From Vibrio chagasii (GTDB lineage Bacteria > Pseudomonadota > Gammaproteobacteria > Enterobacterales > Vibrionaceae), in NCBI RefSeq assembly GCF_024347355.1, contig NZ_AP025465.1:2666001-2730000 (forward strand): a DNA stretch of 64,000 bases. The letters run 5' to 3'. The translations under genes were made by a program, and so were the position numbers. The notes beneath the pieces were generated by a model. That model was not told where the DNA came from, did not search any database, and worked only from the letters and a program-made list of their open reading frames with translations. Positions 1 to 7,822 of the stretch are shown here, one piece after another (within the stretch, counting starts at the first letter, position 1; each line of letters starts with the position of its first letter).

Positions 1-1
1 C

Positions 2-112
2 GGAGACTTAGACCGAGTGGTTAACTTCTATGAAATCGACAAAGCAGCATTAATCTCTAAACTTGCCTCTGCGGGTTTTGAATACCTGCCAGAAGCAAAA
101 CAGTTTAGATAA
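2..112 (+). CDS. 3' end of an unidentified protein (36 codons in window)
   Basis: The window opens inside a reading frame that runs from base 2 to a TAA at 110-112 and encodes the last 36 residues of a protein ending in PEAKQFR. The frame is followed by a good intrinsic terminator, which supports it as a real gene end. The tail is mixed charged and hydrophobic with no recognisable motif, so I cannot name the family. Confidence 0.6.
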   Translation, partial: GDLDRVVNFYEIDKAALISKLASAGFEYLPEAKQFR

Positions 113-136
113 TGATGTAAATTCAGATTGATAGAC

Positions 137-164
137 AAAGGCCAACTCGATGTTGGTCTTTTTT
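137..164 (+). terminator. Intrinsic terminator after the first partial gene
   Basis: A GGCCAAC/GTTGGTC stem with a short loop is followed directly by a run of six T, 25 bases after the stop codon of the upstream frame. Confidence 0.8.
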
Positions 165-304
165 ATAGGTGTCAGCCTTAGCCAATACAGCCTTCAGAAT
201 ATAAATTATCTCCTCCTTACTCTCTTTTTATATCTTAGACTCTAAGAACGCGCCTTGAATCGTAGCGTGTAGTTGTATAGTCTACCTCAAATAGCAAATA
301 ATAA

Positions 305-325
305 ATCATCAACCAACTTGATGAT
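305..325 (+). promoter_or_regulatory. Leader hairpin next to the ribosome site of the small lipoprotein gene
   Basis: A perfect 8-bp inverted repeat (ATCATCAA, 5-nt loop, TTGATGAT) ends about 5 bases before the AAGGA Shine-Dalgarno sequence at 330-334. A weak promoter (TTGAAT at 255-260, TATAGT at 276-281, spacer only 15) lies upstream. The hairpin could tune translation or mRNA stability; that is inference. Confidence 0.4.
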
Positions 326-340
326 CGCGAAGGATTAACA

Positions 341-667
341 ATGAAAAGACTCGGACTTTTAACAGTGTTTACTGCAGCTCTTACAGCGGGTTGCGCTTCA
401 AATACTCAGCAAGACAATTTTCGTGAAGCCTCTTTTGAGCTGTGTAATACCGAAGTCGATATTTACTCTGTAAGCCATGATGAGAGAGTACGTATCGTCT
501 GTTCTGATGGCTCTAAATTCGCTTTAAACAGCGAAGATACACTAGAAGTGATGCGCGAAATCAACATCGATTACTGTGATGGCGAAGGCCTAGGTAAATT
601 TAACGAAAGCCGTAATTACTACTCGTTCAAGTGTAAATCAGGCACCCTACTTAGCATCAAAAAGTAG
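341..667 (+). CDS. Small predicted lipoprotein, function unknown
   Basis: This 108-residue protein begins with a short signal peptide and an LTAGC lipobox, placing the lipidated cysteine at about residue 18, so it should be exported and anchored in a membrane. The mature part is acidic and has four further cysteines in two short stretches (ELCNTEV/RIVCSDG and DYCDGEG/FKCKSG), which could form disulfides in the periplasm. AAGGA eight bases before ATG supports the start. It is a single-gene unit with its own terminator. I do not recognise a named family. The cysteine spacing is faintly like small lysozyme-inhibitor lipoproteins, but that is not strong enough to call. Confidence 0.75.
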   Translation: MKRLGLLTVFTAALTAGCASNTQQDNFREASFELCNTEVDIYSVSHDERVRIVCSDGSKFALNSEDTLEVMREINIDYCDGEGLGKFNESRNYYSFKCKSGTLLSIKK

Positions 668-686
668 AACCAACACAAAAAAATAC

Positions 687-718
687 AAAGGGTTAATGTG
701 AAAGCATTAGCCCTTTTT
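687..718 (+). terminator. Intrinsic terminator after the lipoprotein gene
   Basis: An AAGGGTTAATG stem pairs with CATTAGCCCTT (one G-U pair) and is followed by T's, about 25 bases after the stop codon. Confidence 0.75.
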
Positions 719-786
719 AGTGCCTGCCTTTCTCTGCTCTCAAAACCACCAGATACAAAAAAGGCCCCTATTAAAGGCAATGTAGT

Positions 787-2124
787 TCACTTAAGCGGAG
801 CTGCTTTGCGATTAATTGGGTAGCGAGTCTTTGATATTTTTACCGCCCTAGGCCGATTAGGCTTAGGGCGTTTGTCTATAAAGAGGACTGATAAGTCTCC
901 CCTTAGACTCTTTAAACGCTTAGGTGTATTGCCTGGCGATATCGCTTTACTCATCACCTTCAGTTGGCTCGCTATAAACTGACAAGCGTATTTAAAGCTA
1001 ATTTCATTCGGCATTCTTCCATGTTCAACTGCTGCCTGACTTGCTTCACGTCTTACCAAATTATAACCAAGCAACAGCCCCCAGAGTTCTTGATAAACAA
1101 GGTTTACTGTTTTACTGCGTAATACTAAGGCATTGTGTTGCATTGAGCTTTTGATATCACGATAACCTAATTCGATTTCCCAACGTTCATGATAAAGTTC
1201 GGCTACCGCTTTCGCGTCGTAGTCTGCTCTTGGAAGGGATGTAAAAACAGTTTTCTGCTTACCTTGTACTTCATAGGTCACCGCTCTGACTTGCCATTTT
1301 TCAGGTAAACTAGGGTTCTTTTTGAGAGCTTGCGGTGAGACGTTCATTTCGATGAGCATATCATTGCTTTCTTCTTCATCTAAAAGTGTGTATTTCAACC
1401 CTTTCCTTGCTGGTATCAACCAATGTCTATTAATACCGCTATTTTGAAGAGAGAGAAGTAAGTCTGCACCGTAAAAACCTTTATCTAGTAACGTCACAGA
1501 GTTATCTGGTAAAGAGTCGATGAAGGGCATAGCAAGTGGGATTTCACCACGCCGATAAGGGCTTATGGCAGCGTCAACGATGACATGAGAACGGACATTC
1601 ATCATAGTCACAACTCTTAGCATTGGATGTGGTGTCTGCCTGCTACTCGAGGTATTACCCGAGCCAAAGTGCTCTCTAAGTTCGGGCGTATCCGCGGTGC
1701 GAAAAAGAGCACCGTCTACAGCAAAAACTTGTAATCCTTGCCACGTATCATCACGGTATCGTTCAAGACCCCACGTTCGCCCACATTGTTTAAACAACCA
1801 CTCTGGTGCAGCACTGCCTAAACGTTGTCTTGCCTGGGTTAAAGCACTTTTTGCTAATAACTCTTCATCAGCCAAGCCATCCGCACAGACATTCATTCTT
1901 CGTGCGACTTCGGCAATTGGTTCATTACGGAAGAAGGCCATGCCGACAATTAACCACAAGACCATGTCACTTGGTAGTCGACGTCGGCGAATAGTCGCTT
2001 TATCAGAAAGACTAGCTGCCTTAACAACCCATTCATCTGGGATATGTTCAGAGAAAGTGGTGAGTTGAGCTACATCAACAGGATTTTCTTCGAGGAAATC
2101 GACAAAATAGTTTTGGATAGACAT
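787..2124 (-). CDS. IS4-family transposase
   Basis: This 445-residue DDE transposase carries the IS4 signature. The first acidic residue is in FAVDGALFR (about residue 136), the second in LLDKGFYGADLL, and the Y-R-E-K signature is in YHERWEIELGYRDIK. It catalyses cut-and-paste movement of the surrounding element. The ATG at 2124 directly abuts the T-run of a leader hairpin and no Shine-Dalgarno sequence is visible, so translation is probably weak. The next in-frame Met lies beyond residue 50, making a downstream start unlikely. Confidence 0.93.
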   Translation of the reverse strand: MSIQNYFVDFLEENPVDVAQLTTFSEHIPDEWVVKAASLSDKATIRRRRLPSDMVLWLIVGMAFFRNEPIAEVARRMNVCADGLADEELLAKSALTQARQRLGSAAPEWLFKQCGRTWGLERYRDDTWQGLQVFAVDGALFRTADTPELREHFGSGNTSSSRQTPHPMLRVVTMMNVRSHVIVDAAISPYRRGEIPLAMPFIDSLPDNSVTLLDKGFYGADLLLSLQNSGINRHWLIPARKGLKYTLLDEEESNDMLIEMNVSPQALKKNPSLPEKWQVRAVTYEVQGKQKTVFTSLPRADYDAKAVAELYHERWEIELGYRDIKSSMQHNALVLRSKTVNLVYQELWGLLLGYNLVRREASQAAVEHGRMPNEISFKYACQFIASQLKVMSKAISPGNTPKRLKSLRGDLSVLFIDKRPKPNRPRAVKISKTRYPINRKAAPLK

Positions 2125-2158
2125 AAAAAATCGGAAGCCTAGAAACAGGCTTCCGATT
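2125..2158 (-). terminator. Terminator-like hairpin in the IS4 transposase leader
   Basis: On the minus strand an AATCGGAAGCCT stem pairs with AGGCTTCCGATT and is followed by a T-run that ends at the transposase start codon. It would stop transcription entering from outside the element and hide the translation start. Both are known strategies of IS elements for limiting transposase expression. Confidence 0.75.
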
Positions 2159-2170
2159 ATCTCTCAGAAG

Positions 2171-2192
2171 AAGGATCGGTCAACCGATCCTT
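2171..2192 (-). promoter_or_regulatory. Second leader hairpin of the IS4 element
   Basis: A near-perfect palindrome (AAGGATCGGT around a short centre, then ACCGATCCTT) lies between the right inverted repeat and the terminator-like hairpin. It has no T-run, so it is more likely an RNA structure or a protein site than a terminator. Confidence 0.55.
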
Positions 2193-2234
2193 ATCTGATC
2201 TACATTGCCCTATTAAAGGAGCCTCTAGTATCAT

Positions 2235-2323
2235 CATTTTTCAAAGTAGATGAGCGAAGTTCAAGGAGCTAACACGGAGTTTGCGCTAGCAAATCAGTGT
2301 GTGCGACACAGAAATTCGTTCAC
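2235..2323. repeat. 89-bp direct repeat, copy A
   Basis: This segment matches copy B at 5285-5373 at 86 of 89 positions. It contains small inverted repeats (TTTGC-GCTA-GCAAA and a GAGC/GCTC pair) that could fold on the transcript. Each copy adjoins a minus-strand intrinsic terminator, so the repeated module is repeat plus terminator. No ORF is evident in it. Confidence 0.9.
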
Positions 2324-2352
2324 GCTCTAAGCATTTCTATACCAATAAAAAA

Positions 2353-3644
2353 GGTTCATCGCGGCTTTCCGGGGAAAGCCGCTTTTATCTTCAAGAAGAA
2401 GTAGTCTGTATCTCGATACCCATATCCCATTCGCTTGATTAGCTTTATCTTGTTGTTTATCCCTTCCAATGTGCAGGTGTTAAGCGGATAACTCGCAGAT
2501 GCGATAATGCCGTGAAGATAAGGCCTTAGTTTTCGTGCGAACTCTTTCAATGGCTTAATTCCACTCTCTTGTACTTGTGCCCACCACGCCTCCCAGAGCC
2601 CTTTAGCATGTACTTCTGATTCACAATACCAAAGCTCTTTGAGTTGTGCTCCGAGTATATAAGTGGTCATTAAGTCCTTATTGATATTCAATATTTCGGT
2701 AAGATAGCTGTTTTGCTGTGTATTCAAATTACCCCTGTTTTTTAGCAACACCCAGCGTGAGCGCTTGATCCATTGCCTCGCTTTTTTATCTTGCTTGAGT
2801 TTGTTGGCTTGGTCGACTCTGACTCTATCCATCACCTCTCGACCGAACTTAGCAACAACATGGAATAAGTCGTAAACGATTTTTGCGTTCGGACAGTGTG
2901 CTTTAACTTCAAGATCAAAAGCCGTATTCATGTCCATTGCGACCGCTTCGATATTATTGCCATGCTTGCCTAGTTGCTCGAAGAACGGCCGTATGTCCTT
3001 ACGGCTTCGGCCTAACCCTATCCAAATGACTTGGTGTGTCTTAGCGTCAGCGATGACCGTGGCATATCGATGCCCTTTAAAGATGGCGAACTCGTCCATG
3101 ACGAGTTGCCTTAGCTCCTCCCATTTCACTGGCGGTACCACTTTTCTAAGTCGGGATTTATCTATCTCTTTAATGGTGTGCCAATGAACGTTCGTTAACC
3201 GGGAGATATGCTTAATAGGAAGAAGAGGCAGTAATTGTTCTATATAGCTTCTTAAGCGCTTCGTTATACGAGCATAAGGCTCCAACCAAGATAGAGATTC
3301 TGTTTTTATGCCACACTCACGGCACTTGATTCTTCGCGTTTGAACAGAAAGAACAACAGGAACACCGAGCAACATGGCTTCTTTTACATGACGCCATTGA
3401 TACTCATGAATAGCCTCGGCCTCGAGACCACAAAGGCACTTAGCCTCAGAGTTCGGTTCAAGAGTCAGGGTAATAAGTGATGCTGTCTGGTGAGACTTTA
3501 CGACTTGAAAGCCTTCCCAGAATGAAGATAGGAAAGTATGATTCGGCATGAAAACGGTAGTTTGTGTATGATTTTTGTTTGGCGACTAAACCATATCACT
3601 TACTACCGTTTTTGTTTTTAGTTCCCGCTAATCCGCGATGAACC
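2353..3644 (-). mobile_element. ISL3-family insertion sequence, complete (1292 bp)
   Basis: Terminal inverted repeats start GGTTCATCGCGG at both ends and remain similar for more than 20 bases. An 8-bp target duplication, ATAAAAAA, flanks it at 2345-2352 and 3645-3652, the size expected for ISL3 elements. The target is the T-tract side of a minus-strand terminator. Confidence 0.95.
2356..3549 (-). CDS. ISL3-family transposase
   Basis: This 397-residue protein has the ISL3 layout. An N-terminal zinc-finger-like region (CLCG about residue 38, then CRECG about residue 95) is followed by a helix-turn-helix stretch and a DDE core with MDEFAIFKGHRYATV, AMDMNTAFD and CTLEGINNKIKLIKR. The ORF begins MPNHTF and its stop lies only 3 bases inside the left end. 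It shows no frameshift or truncation, so it is probably functional. Confidence 0.93.
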   Translation of the reverse strand: MPNHTFLSSFWEGFQVVKSHQTASLITLTLEPNSEAKCLCGLEAEAIHEYQWRHVKEAMLLGVPVVLSVQTRRIKCRECGIKTESLSWLEPYARITKRLRSYIEQLLPLLPIKHISRLTNVHWHTIKEIDKSRLRKVVPPVKWEELRQLVMDEFAIFKGHRYATVIADAKTHQVIWIGLGRSRKDIRPFFEQLGKHGNNIEAVAMDMNTAFDLEVKAHCPNAKIVYDLFHVVAKFGREVMDRVRVDQANKLKQDKKARQWIKRSRWVLLKNRGNLNTQQNSYLTEILNINKDLMTTYILGAQLKELWYCESEVHAKGLWEAWWAQVQESGIKPLKEFARKLRPYLHGIIASASYPLNTCTLEGINNKIKLIKRMGYGYRDTDYFFLKIKAAFPGKPR

Positions 3645-3688
3645 ATAAAAAAGGCCCCCTACAGGCTGTCTCTTGATCACAAGTCTGG

Positions 3689-5065
3689 TTAATCAAGAGA
3701 CTTGGCGAGTTCATACCCTTCAAGGATGGTTTGTAACCTAAGCCATCCTTGCCATAACGTCTTTATAGAAGCGCGACCTGTTCGCTTGGTATTCTTCCAA
3801 CCACCTAACCGAGCAATACCGTTGTAAGCCCATGATATATTAGGCGCTTCTTTCGGTAGTTTTTTGCTCTCCAACTTGAGCCACATTAACTTCCACGCTT
3901 TGCCTTTTAATACCTGCTCACAACTGCTCTTAGATAACTCGTCTGATTCATTCATAAACCTCAACTGGAGTAACCGAGTCGCGATAAAAGCCAAAACGAC
4001 GCTGAGCCTTTCTAAGTTATCCTTACTTTGCATTCTCAGTTGCTCAACTTCAGTCCCTTCACTTTTCCAGACTTTATGAAAATCTTCTATCAGCCAGCGC
4101 CGCTCATAATAACTGACGATTTTGAGTGCCTCTTCCTTGCTCGTTATCGGCTCTGAAGTCAGTAAGTGCCATGCGAGCTTATTACCACTCTCTCCTTGTT
4201 CTATACATCCCACGTAGTAAAGCGGAATGTTATCGAACTCTTTCTTGTTAGCAGGAGACTTGAGTGTCACGGGGGCATATTTGATATCTAAATGAGCCTT
4301 GCGAGCTTTACGACCGCCTTTTTGCGGTATTTCGAGCACTTTCTCTCCGGCTGATAACAGGGTAGAAGCATAGCTATAAAGACGATTATCGTGCTCTTCA
4401 ATACAGCGGCTTTGCATTGAGCGAACGAGGAACCTTTGTTGTTGCTCTCGCTTGTAAGTGAGGTATTCAAATAGGTCGGCTTCTCTATCGCACACAGAAA
4501 TGACATCCGAAATTTTATCGCCAAGTCGCTCAGCGACATGGCGAGAGGCTTGTTCCCACTTATAACTTTCTTTCTCTTTGTATGGTCGAGTCGCATGCTG
4601 GTGCCTTTGACCTCGCTTTTCTATATCACGAGTCCAGCGCTGTTGTTCAATTAAACCAATAACAGATTGAGTGTCGGGAGCAAAAAGTAAGGTTGAGTGT
4701 ACAAACATGGCGCGATGTCGATTGCCTTGATTAGAGTGCCCGAGTTCATCTCGAATGCTGCGATGGGAGTAACTGAGAGAAGTGGTGTCTTCTAAGGCAA
4801 GAAGTGTTTGTTGCTCTAATGCTTCTTGTGCGGTGACATAAAAACCCGCTTCTGCGATATCTTCTGCTTTGATTTGCTCATTACGGATGAAGCGATAAGC
4901 CCCTTCCATTTCAGCAGGGGATATAATGAGTTTCGAGACGGGTACGCCAGGCTGCTCGGCCAGTGAGGCTGCGAGAGCAACGAGTCTTTGAGTGCGTCTA
5001 GGGTCATTAAGGTGGGCTTGACCGAACTGTTTTTGTGCCCAAAGGGTTGGCTCTATATAGGTCAT
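3689..5065 (-). CDS. Tn5-like (IS50) transposase
   Basis: The protein (458 residues from the ATG at 5065) aligns by eye with Tn5 transposase over its length. Shared stretches include DPRRT near the N-terminus, EGAYRFIRN, LEDTTSLSY (first catalytic Asp), VCDREADLFEYL (second Asp), YYERRWLIEDFHKVWK (Y-R-E-K motif with the catalytic Glu) and the C-terminal GGWKNTKRTG. I chose the ATG at 5065 because AAGGA lies 8 bases upstream; an in-frame ATG at 5083 has weaker support. No Tn5 resistance genes accompany it, so this is an insertion sequence alone. Confidence 0.93.
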   Translation of the reverse strand: MTYIEPTLWAQKQFGQAHLNDPRRTQRLVALAASLAEQPGVPVSKLIISPAEMEGAYRFIRNEQIKAEDIAEAGFYVTAQEALEQQTLLALEDTTSLSYSHRSIRDELGHSNQGNRHRAMFVHSTLLFAPDTQSVIGLIEQQRWTRDIEKRGQRHQHATRPYKEKESYKWEQASRHVAERLGDKISDVISVCDREADLFEYLTYKREQQQRFLVRSMQSRCIEEHDNRLYSYASTLLSAGEKVLEIPQKGGRKARKAHLDIKYAPVTLKSPANKKEFDNIPLYYVGCIEQGESGNKLAWHLLTSEPITSKEEALKIVSYYERRWLIEDFHKVWKSEGTEVEQLRMQSKDNLERLSVVLAFIATRLLQLRFMNESDELSKSSCEQVLKGKAWKLMWLKLESKKLPKEAPNISWAYNGIARLGGWKNTKRTGRASIKTLWQGWLRLQTILEGYELAKSLD

Positions 5066-5121
5066 GATAATCATCCTTGTCATTGCTTAGATGATCAGAT
5101 CATGAAACCTAAAAATAGTTC

Positions 5122-5153
5122 AAAAAAAATCCCCAAGCGTGGCTTAGGGATTT
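5122..5153 (-). terminator. Terminator-like hairpin at the outer edge of the IS50-type element
   Basis: On the minus strand an AATCCC-AAGC / GCTT-GGGATT stem is followed by a run of eight T's, just inside the right end and upstream of the transposase gene. It would block read-through from the glyA side into the transposase gene. Confidence 0.75.
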
Positions 5154-5191
5154 GTGTATAAGAGACAGCCCTACAGGAGCCTTTCAAATCG

Positions 5192-5238
5192 TATTTTTCA
5201 ATCAAATAGTTTTAGTTCAAGGAAAAGGCGTGGAGTTT
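5192..5238. repeat. Degenerate copy of the array repeat (unit 2)
   Basis: This stretch keeps parts of the 89-bp repeat in order (ATTTTTCAA, AGTTCAAGGA, GGAGTTT) but is shortened and diverged. It sits after terminator unit 2, as the full copies do after units 1 and 3. Confidence 0.45.
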
Positions 5239-5251
5239 CCCCCCTTTCCCT

Positions 5252-5280
5252 AAAACAAAAGGCCCCAAAAGGGACCTTTA
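5252..5280 (-). terminator. Intrinsic terminator, array unit 3 (glyA proximal)
   Basis: Reading the minus strand, AAAGGTCCC-TTTT-GGGGCCTTTT is followed by GTTTT. It is the first terminator met by transcription leaving glyA. Confidence 0.75.
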
Positions 5281-5284
5281 AAAG

Positions 5285-5373
5285 CATTTTTCAAAGTAGA
5301 TGAGCGAAGTTCAAGGAGCTCACACGGAGTTTGCGCTAGCAAATGAGTATGTGCGACACAGAAATTCGTTCAC
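5285..5373. repeat. 89-bp direct repeat, copy B (glyA 3' untranslated region)
   Basis: It begins 16 bases after the glyA stop codon on the minus strand and differs from copy A (2235-2323) at three positions. The two copies are now 3 kb apart because of the IS insertions. Without these they would be about 220 bp apart. Confidence 0.9.
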
Positions 5374-5388
5374 TCTACGCAGAAAAAA

Positions 5389-6639
5389 TTAAGCGTAAAC
5401 AGGTAGACGCTTACAAATTTCTAATACTTTTGCTTTAGTTGCTTCGATAACAGACTCATCACCCATGTTATCTAGGATGTCACAGATCCAACCCGCTAGC
5501 TCTTTCGCGTCTGCTTCTGAGAAACCGCGACGAGTGATAGAAGGAGAACCAATACGGATACCTGACGTTACAAACGGGCTACGTGGATCATTTGGTACTG
5601 AGTTCTTGTTTACTGTGATGTTTGCTGCACCTAGTGCTGCATCTGCTTCTTTACCTGTGATGTCTTTGTTGATTAGGTCAACTAGGAACAGGTGGTTCTC
5701 TGTAGAACCTGAAACGATGTTGTAACCACGCTCAAGGAATTCAGCAACCATTGCTTTTGCGTTAGCAACTACGCGTGCTTGGTACTCTTTGAATTCTGGC
5801 TCTAGTGCTTCTTTGAACGCTACTGCTTTACCAGCGATAACGTGCATTAGAGGACCACCTTGGCCGCCAGGGAATACTGCTGAGTTCAGCTTCTTGTAAA
5901 GATCTTCGCCTTCGTTAGAAAGGATAAGGCCACCACGAGGGCCTGCTAGCGTTTTGTGCGTTGTTGTTGTAACAACGTGCGCGTGTGGAACAGGGTTCGG
6001 GTAAACACCTGCCGCGATTAGACCCGCTACGTGAGCCATATCTACGAATAGGTAAGCACCTACTTTGTCCGCGATTTCACGCATGCGCTTCCAATCACAG
6101 ATTTGAGAGTAAGCAGAGAAACCACCGATGATCATCTTAGGCTTGTTCTCGATAGCCAGCTTTTCCATCTCTTCGTAATCGATTTGACCTGCTTCGTCGA
6201 TGCCGTAAGGGATGATGTTGTAAAGCTTACCAGAGAAGTTTACTGGAGAACCGTGAGTTAGGTGACCACCGTGCGCTAGGCTCATACCTAGAACTGTGTC
6301 GCCTGCGTTTAGTAGCGCCATGTATACAGCGTTGTTTGCTTGAGAACCTGAGTGAGGCTGTACGTTTGCGTACTCAGCACCAAACAGCTCACATGCACGT
6401 TCAATTGCTAGAGTTTCAACTTTGTCTACGTACTCACAACCACCGTAGTAACGCTTGCCTGGGTAGCCTTCAGCGTATTTGTTTGTTAGCTGAGAACCTT
6501 GAGCTTCCATTACACGTGGGCTTGTGTAGTTTTCTGAAGCGATAAGTTCGATGTGCTCTTCCTGACGAAGAGTTTCTTCTTGAATAGCTGCGAATAGATC
6601 CGCATCGTAATCAGCAATGTTCATGTCACGCTTAAGCAT
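5389..6639 (-). CDS. glyA: Serine hydroxymethyltransferase
   Basis: GlyA converts serine and tetrahydrofolate to glycine and 5,10-methylene-tetrahydrofolate, the main cytoplasmic source of one-carbon units. The 416-residue sequence is near-identical in layout to the E. coli enzyme: [12 protein letters not shown] start, [33 protein letters not shown] and the PLP lysine in [14 protein letters not shown] (about residue 229). AGGAG lies about 6 bases upstream of the ATG. A PurR-like box upstream agrees with purine-linked repression known in E. coli. Downstream lie the array of terminators and repeats and three IS elements. Confidence 0.98.
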   Translation of the reverse strand: MLKRDMNIADYDADLFAAIQEETLRQEEHIELIASENYTSPRVMEAQGSQLTNKYAEGYPGKRYYGGCEYVDKVETLAIERACELFGAEYANVQPHSGSQANNAVYMALLNAGDTVLGMSLAHGGHLTHGSPVNFSGKLYNIIPYGIDEAGQIDYEEMEKLAIENKPKMIIGGFSAYSQICDWKRMREIADKVGAYLFVDMAHVAGLIAAGVYPNPVPHAHVVTTTTHKTLAGPRGGLILSNEGEDLYKKLNSAVFPGGQGGPLMHVIAGKAVAFKEALEPEFKEYQARVVANAKAMVAEFLERGYNIVSGSTENHLFLVDLINKDITGKEADAALGAANITVNKNSVPNDPRSPFVTSGIRIGSPSITRRGFSEADAKELAGWICDILDNMGDESVIEATKAKVLEICKRLPVYA

Positions 6640-6986
6640 CTGTATCTCCTGACTCAGATTGTACTGAAAGTTTCAAAAAAACCACACAACGACCGAAAGC
6701 AAACGTTTCCGTCACCGTTTTGATGTGACGCATTCTACATAATTTGATCTAGGTCATAAAGAGCTAATTGCAATTTTATCATGCCGTTTTTTCATAATCA
6801 CAAATAAGATTCATCATGGTTATCGGGCTTATCCAACCAAAGATGTTCCTTACTGTCAATTTTACGATTTACACCCTGTAAAACGCAGATTACATAGGTT
6901 TACCTTAATTTTGCCCCTCTAGCTACCGAAAGCTTAAGTTTTTCTCTACTATGCACGCCTTTATTGATTAGGTAATTATTAAAACG
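6640..6986. other. Divergent intergenic region glyA / YitT-type gene
   Basis: 347 bases hold the glyA leader and PurR box on one side and the promoter of the membrane-protein gene on the other. A TACAAT -10-like hexamer precedes glyA on the minus strand, with no good -35. No small ORF or RNA gene is evident. Confidence 0.6.
6697..6712 (-). promoter_or_regulatory. PurR operator upstream of glyA
   Basis: AAGCAAACGTTTCCGT matches the purine repressor consensus (ACGCAAACGTTTGCGT) at 14 of 16 positions, about 60 bases before the glyA start codon. PurR control of glyA is established in E. coli, so the assignment is likely. Confidence 0.8.
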
Positions 6987-7589
6987 ATGGAAAAACACTC
7001 ACGTAAAGAAGATTGGATTGCAGTCCTGACGGGCACGTTTTTAGTAGCGTTAGGCGTCTTCTTTTTACAGTCTGCGAATCTGCTTACCGGAGGCACTACT
7101 GGTCTGGCTCTACTGTTGAGTCAATTTTTGCCTGTAACCTTTGGTATTTTATACTTTGCCGCTAACTGTCCATTCTATCTATTGGCGTGGAAACGTTTTG
7201 GTCGCAGCTTTGCGATCAGCAGTGCGATTTCCGGTGCTTTAGTGTCTGTGTTTGCCGATCATTTATACTTGGTTATTTCGCTCGAAGTTCATAATGAGAT
7301 CTACTGTGCCGTTGCCGGTGGTTTATTGATGGGCTTGGGTATGCTGATTCTGTTCCGCCACCGTTCTAGCCTAGGTGGCTTCAACGTCTTGTGTCTATTT
7401 ATTCAAGATCGCTACGGTATCTCAGTGGGTAAAACTCAAATGGCGATCGACGCGTGTATTCTGTTTGCCTCGTTCTTCTTTGTATCGCCTTGGGTGATTG
7501 CAGTGTCAGTGCTAGGTACAGCAGTACTGAATATCGTACTAGCGATGAATCATAAGCCTACACGCTATTCGGTGAACTACGCGTCTTAA
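6987..7589 (+). CDS. YitT/YczE-type membrane protein
   Basis: This 200-residue protein is mostly hydrophobic, with five or six predicted membrane helices. It carries the YitT signature near the N-terminus (AVLTGTFLVALGVFFLQSANLLTGGTTGLALLLSQ) and a second glycine-rich copy in the middle (LMGLGMLILFRHRSSLGGFNVL). Members of the family lacking the C-terminal DUF2179 domain, as here, are small inner-membrane proteins of unproven function, sometimes suggested to be transporters. The gene is monocistronic and followed by a hairpin. Confidence 0.85.
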   Translation: MEKHSRKEDWIAVLTGTFLVALGVFFLQSANLLTGGTTGLALLLSQFLPVTFGILYFAANCPFYLLAWKRFGRSFAISSAISGALVSVFADHLYLVISLEVHNEIYCAVAGGLLMGLGMLILFRHRSSLGGFNVLCLFIQDRYGISVGKTQMAIDACILFASFFFVSPWVIAVSVLGTAVLNIVLAMNHKPTRYSVNYAS

Positions 7590-7612
7590 CACCAGCTATC
7601 CAATCAATGAAT

Positions 7613-7645
7613 TACTAGCTGTTTTTCATAACGAAAACAGCTAGT
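7613..7645 (+). terminator. Hairpin after the YitT-type gene
   Basis: An ACTAGCTGTTTT stem pairs perfectly with AAAACAGCTAGT. The following T-run is weak, so it may be an inefficient terminator. Confidence 0.55.
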
Positions 7646-7822
7646 ATTTACCTTTTGCGCACCCTATCCAGCACAAATAGCTCACTTAAAGATTAGCCAG
7701 ATTGAATTAATGTAAGTGGAGCAATCCAAAGCCTTGTTGGCAAACTTATGACCAACTGGGGTACTGAAGGTCATGAGCTTTATTTTATGATTAGATAGAC
7801 CTTAAGAAAGTGAGCTGACTAC

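Larger units (their letters stand above)
778..2207 (-). mobile_element. IS4-family insertion sequence, complete (1430 bp)
   Basis: The element is bounded by imperfect inverted repeats beginning CAATGTAG (15 of the first 18 bases match between ends). It is flanked by a 12-bp direct target duplication, CCCTATTAAAGG, at 766-777 and 2208-2219; 10-13 bp duplications are usual for IS4-family elements. One transposase gene fills it. Intact ends, intact duplication and an undamaged ORF point to a recent insertion. Confidence 0.95.
762..2223 (-). terminator. Terminator unit 1 of the glyA-downstream array, split by an IS4-family element
   Basis: With bases 778-2207 and one copy of the target duplication removed, the flanks join into a minus-strand terminator: a GGCTCC/GGGGCC stem closed by TTTAATA and followed by six T's. 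The IS landed in its loop. The only pieces left are 762-777 and 2208-2223. Confidence 0.65.
3666..5168 (-). mobile_element. IS50/Tn5-type IS4-family insertion sequence, complete (1503 bp)
   Basis: The ends begin CTGTCTCTTGATCACAAGT (left) and CTGTCTCTTATACACAAAT (right, reverse complement). They closely resemble the inside and outside ends of IS50 in Tn5. A 9-bp target duplication, CCCTACAGG, lies at 3657-3665 and 5169-5177, the Tn5 size. The length is close to that of IS50. Confidence 0.95.
3645..5192 (-). terminator. Terminator unit 2 of the array, hit by two IS elements
   Basis: Removing the IS50-type element (3666-5168) and one duplication copy restores a minus-strand hairpin, AGGCTCCTGTAGGGGGCCT, followed by six T's and ATTGG. 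The IS50-type element entered the loop. The ISL3 element entered the T-tract, duplicating ATAAAAAA. Confidence 0.65.

Noticed and set aside
4288..4596. ORF within the IS50-type transposase gene
   Set aside because: It is on the same strand in a different frame inside a well-supported transposase and has no independent support.
3666..5168. Ends resembling Tn5 mosaic ends (and sequencing adaptors) could be a library artefact
   Set aside because: The full transposase gene, both ends in inverted orientation and an exact 9-bp duplication of genomic target show a genuine insertion sequence.
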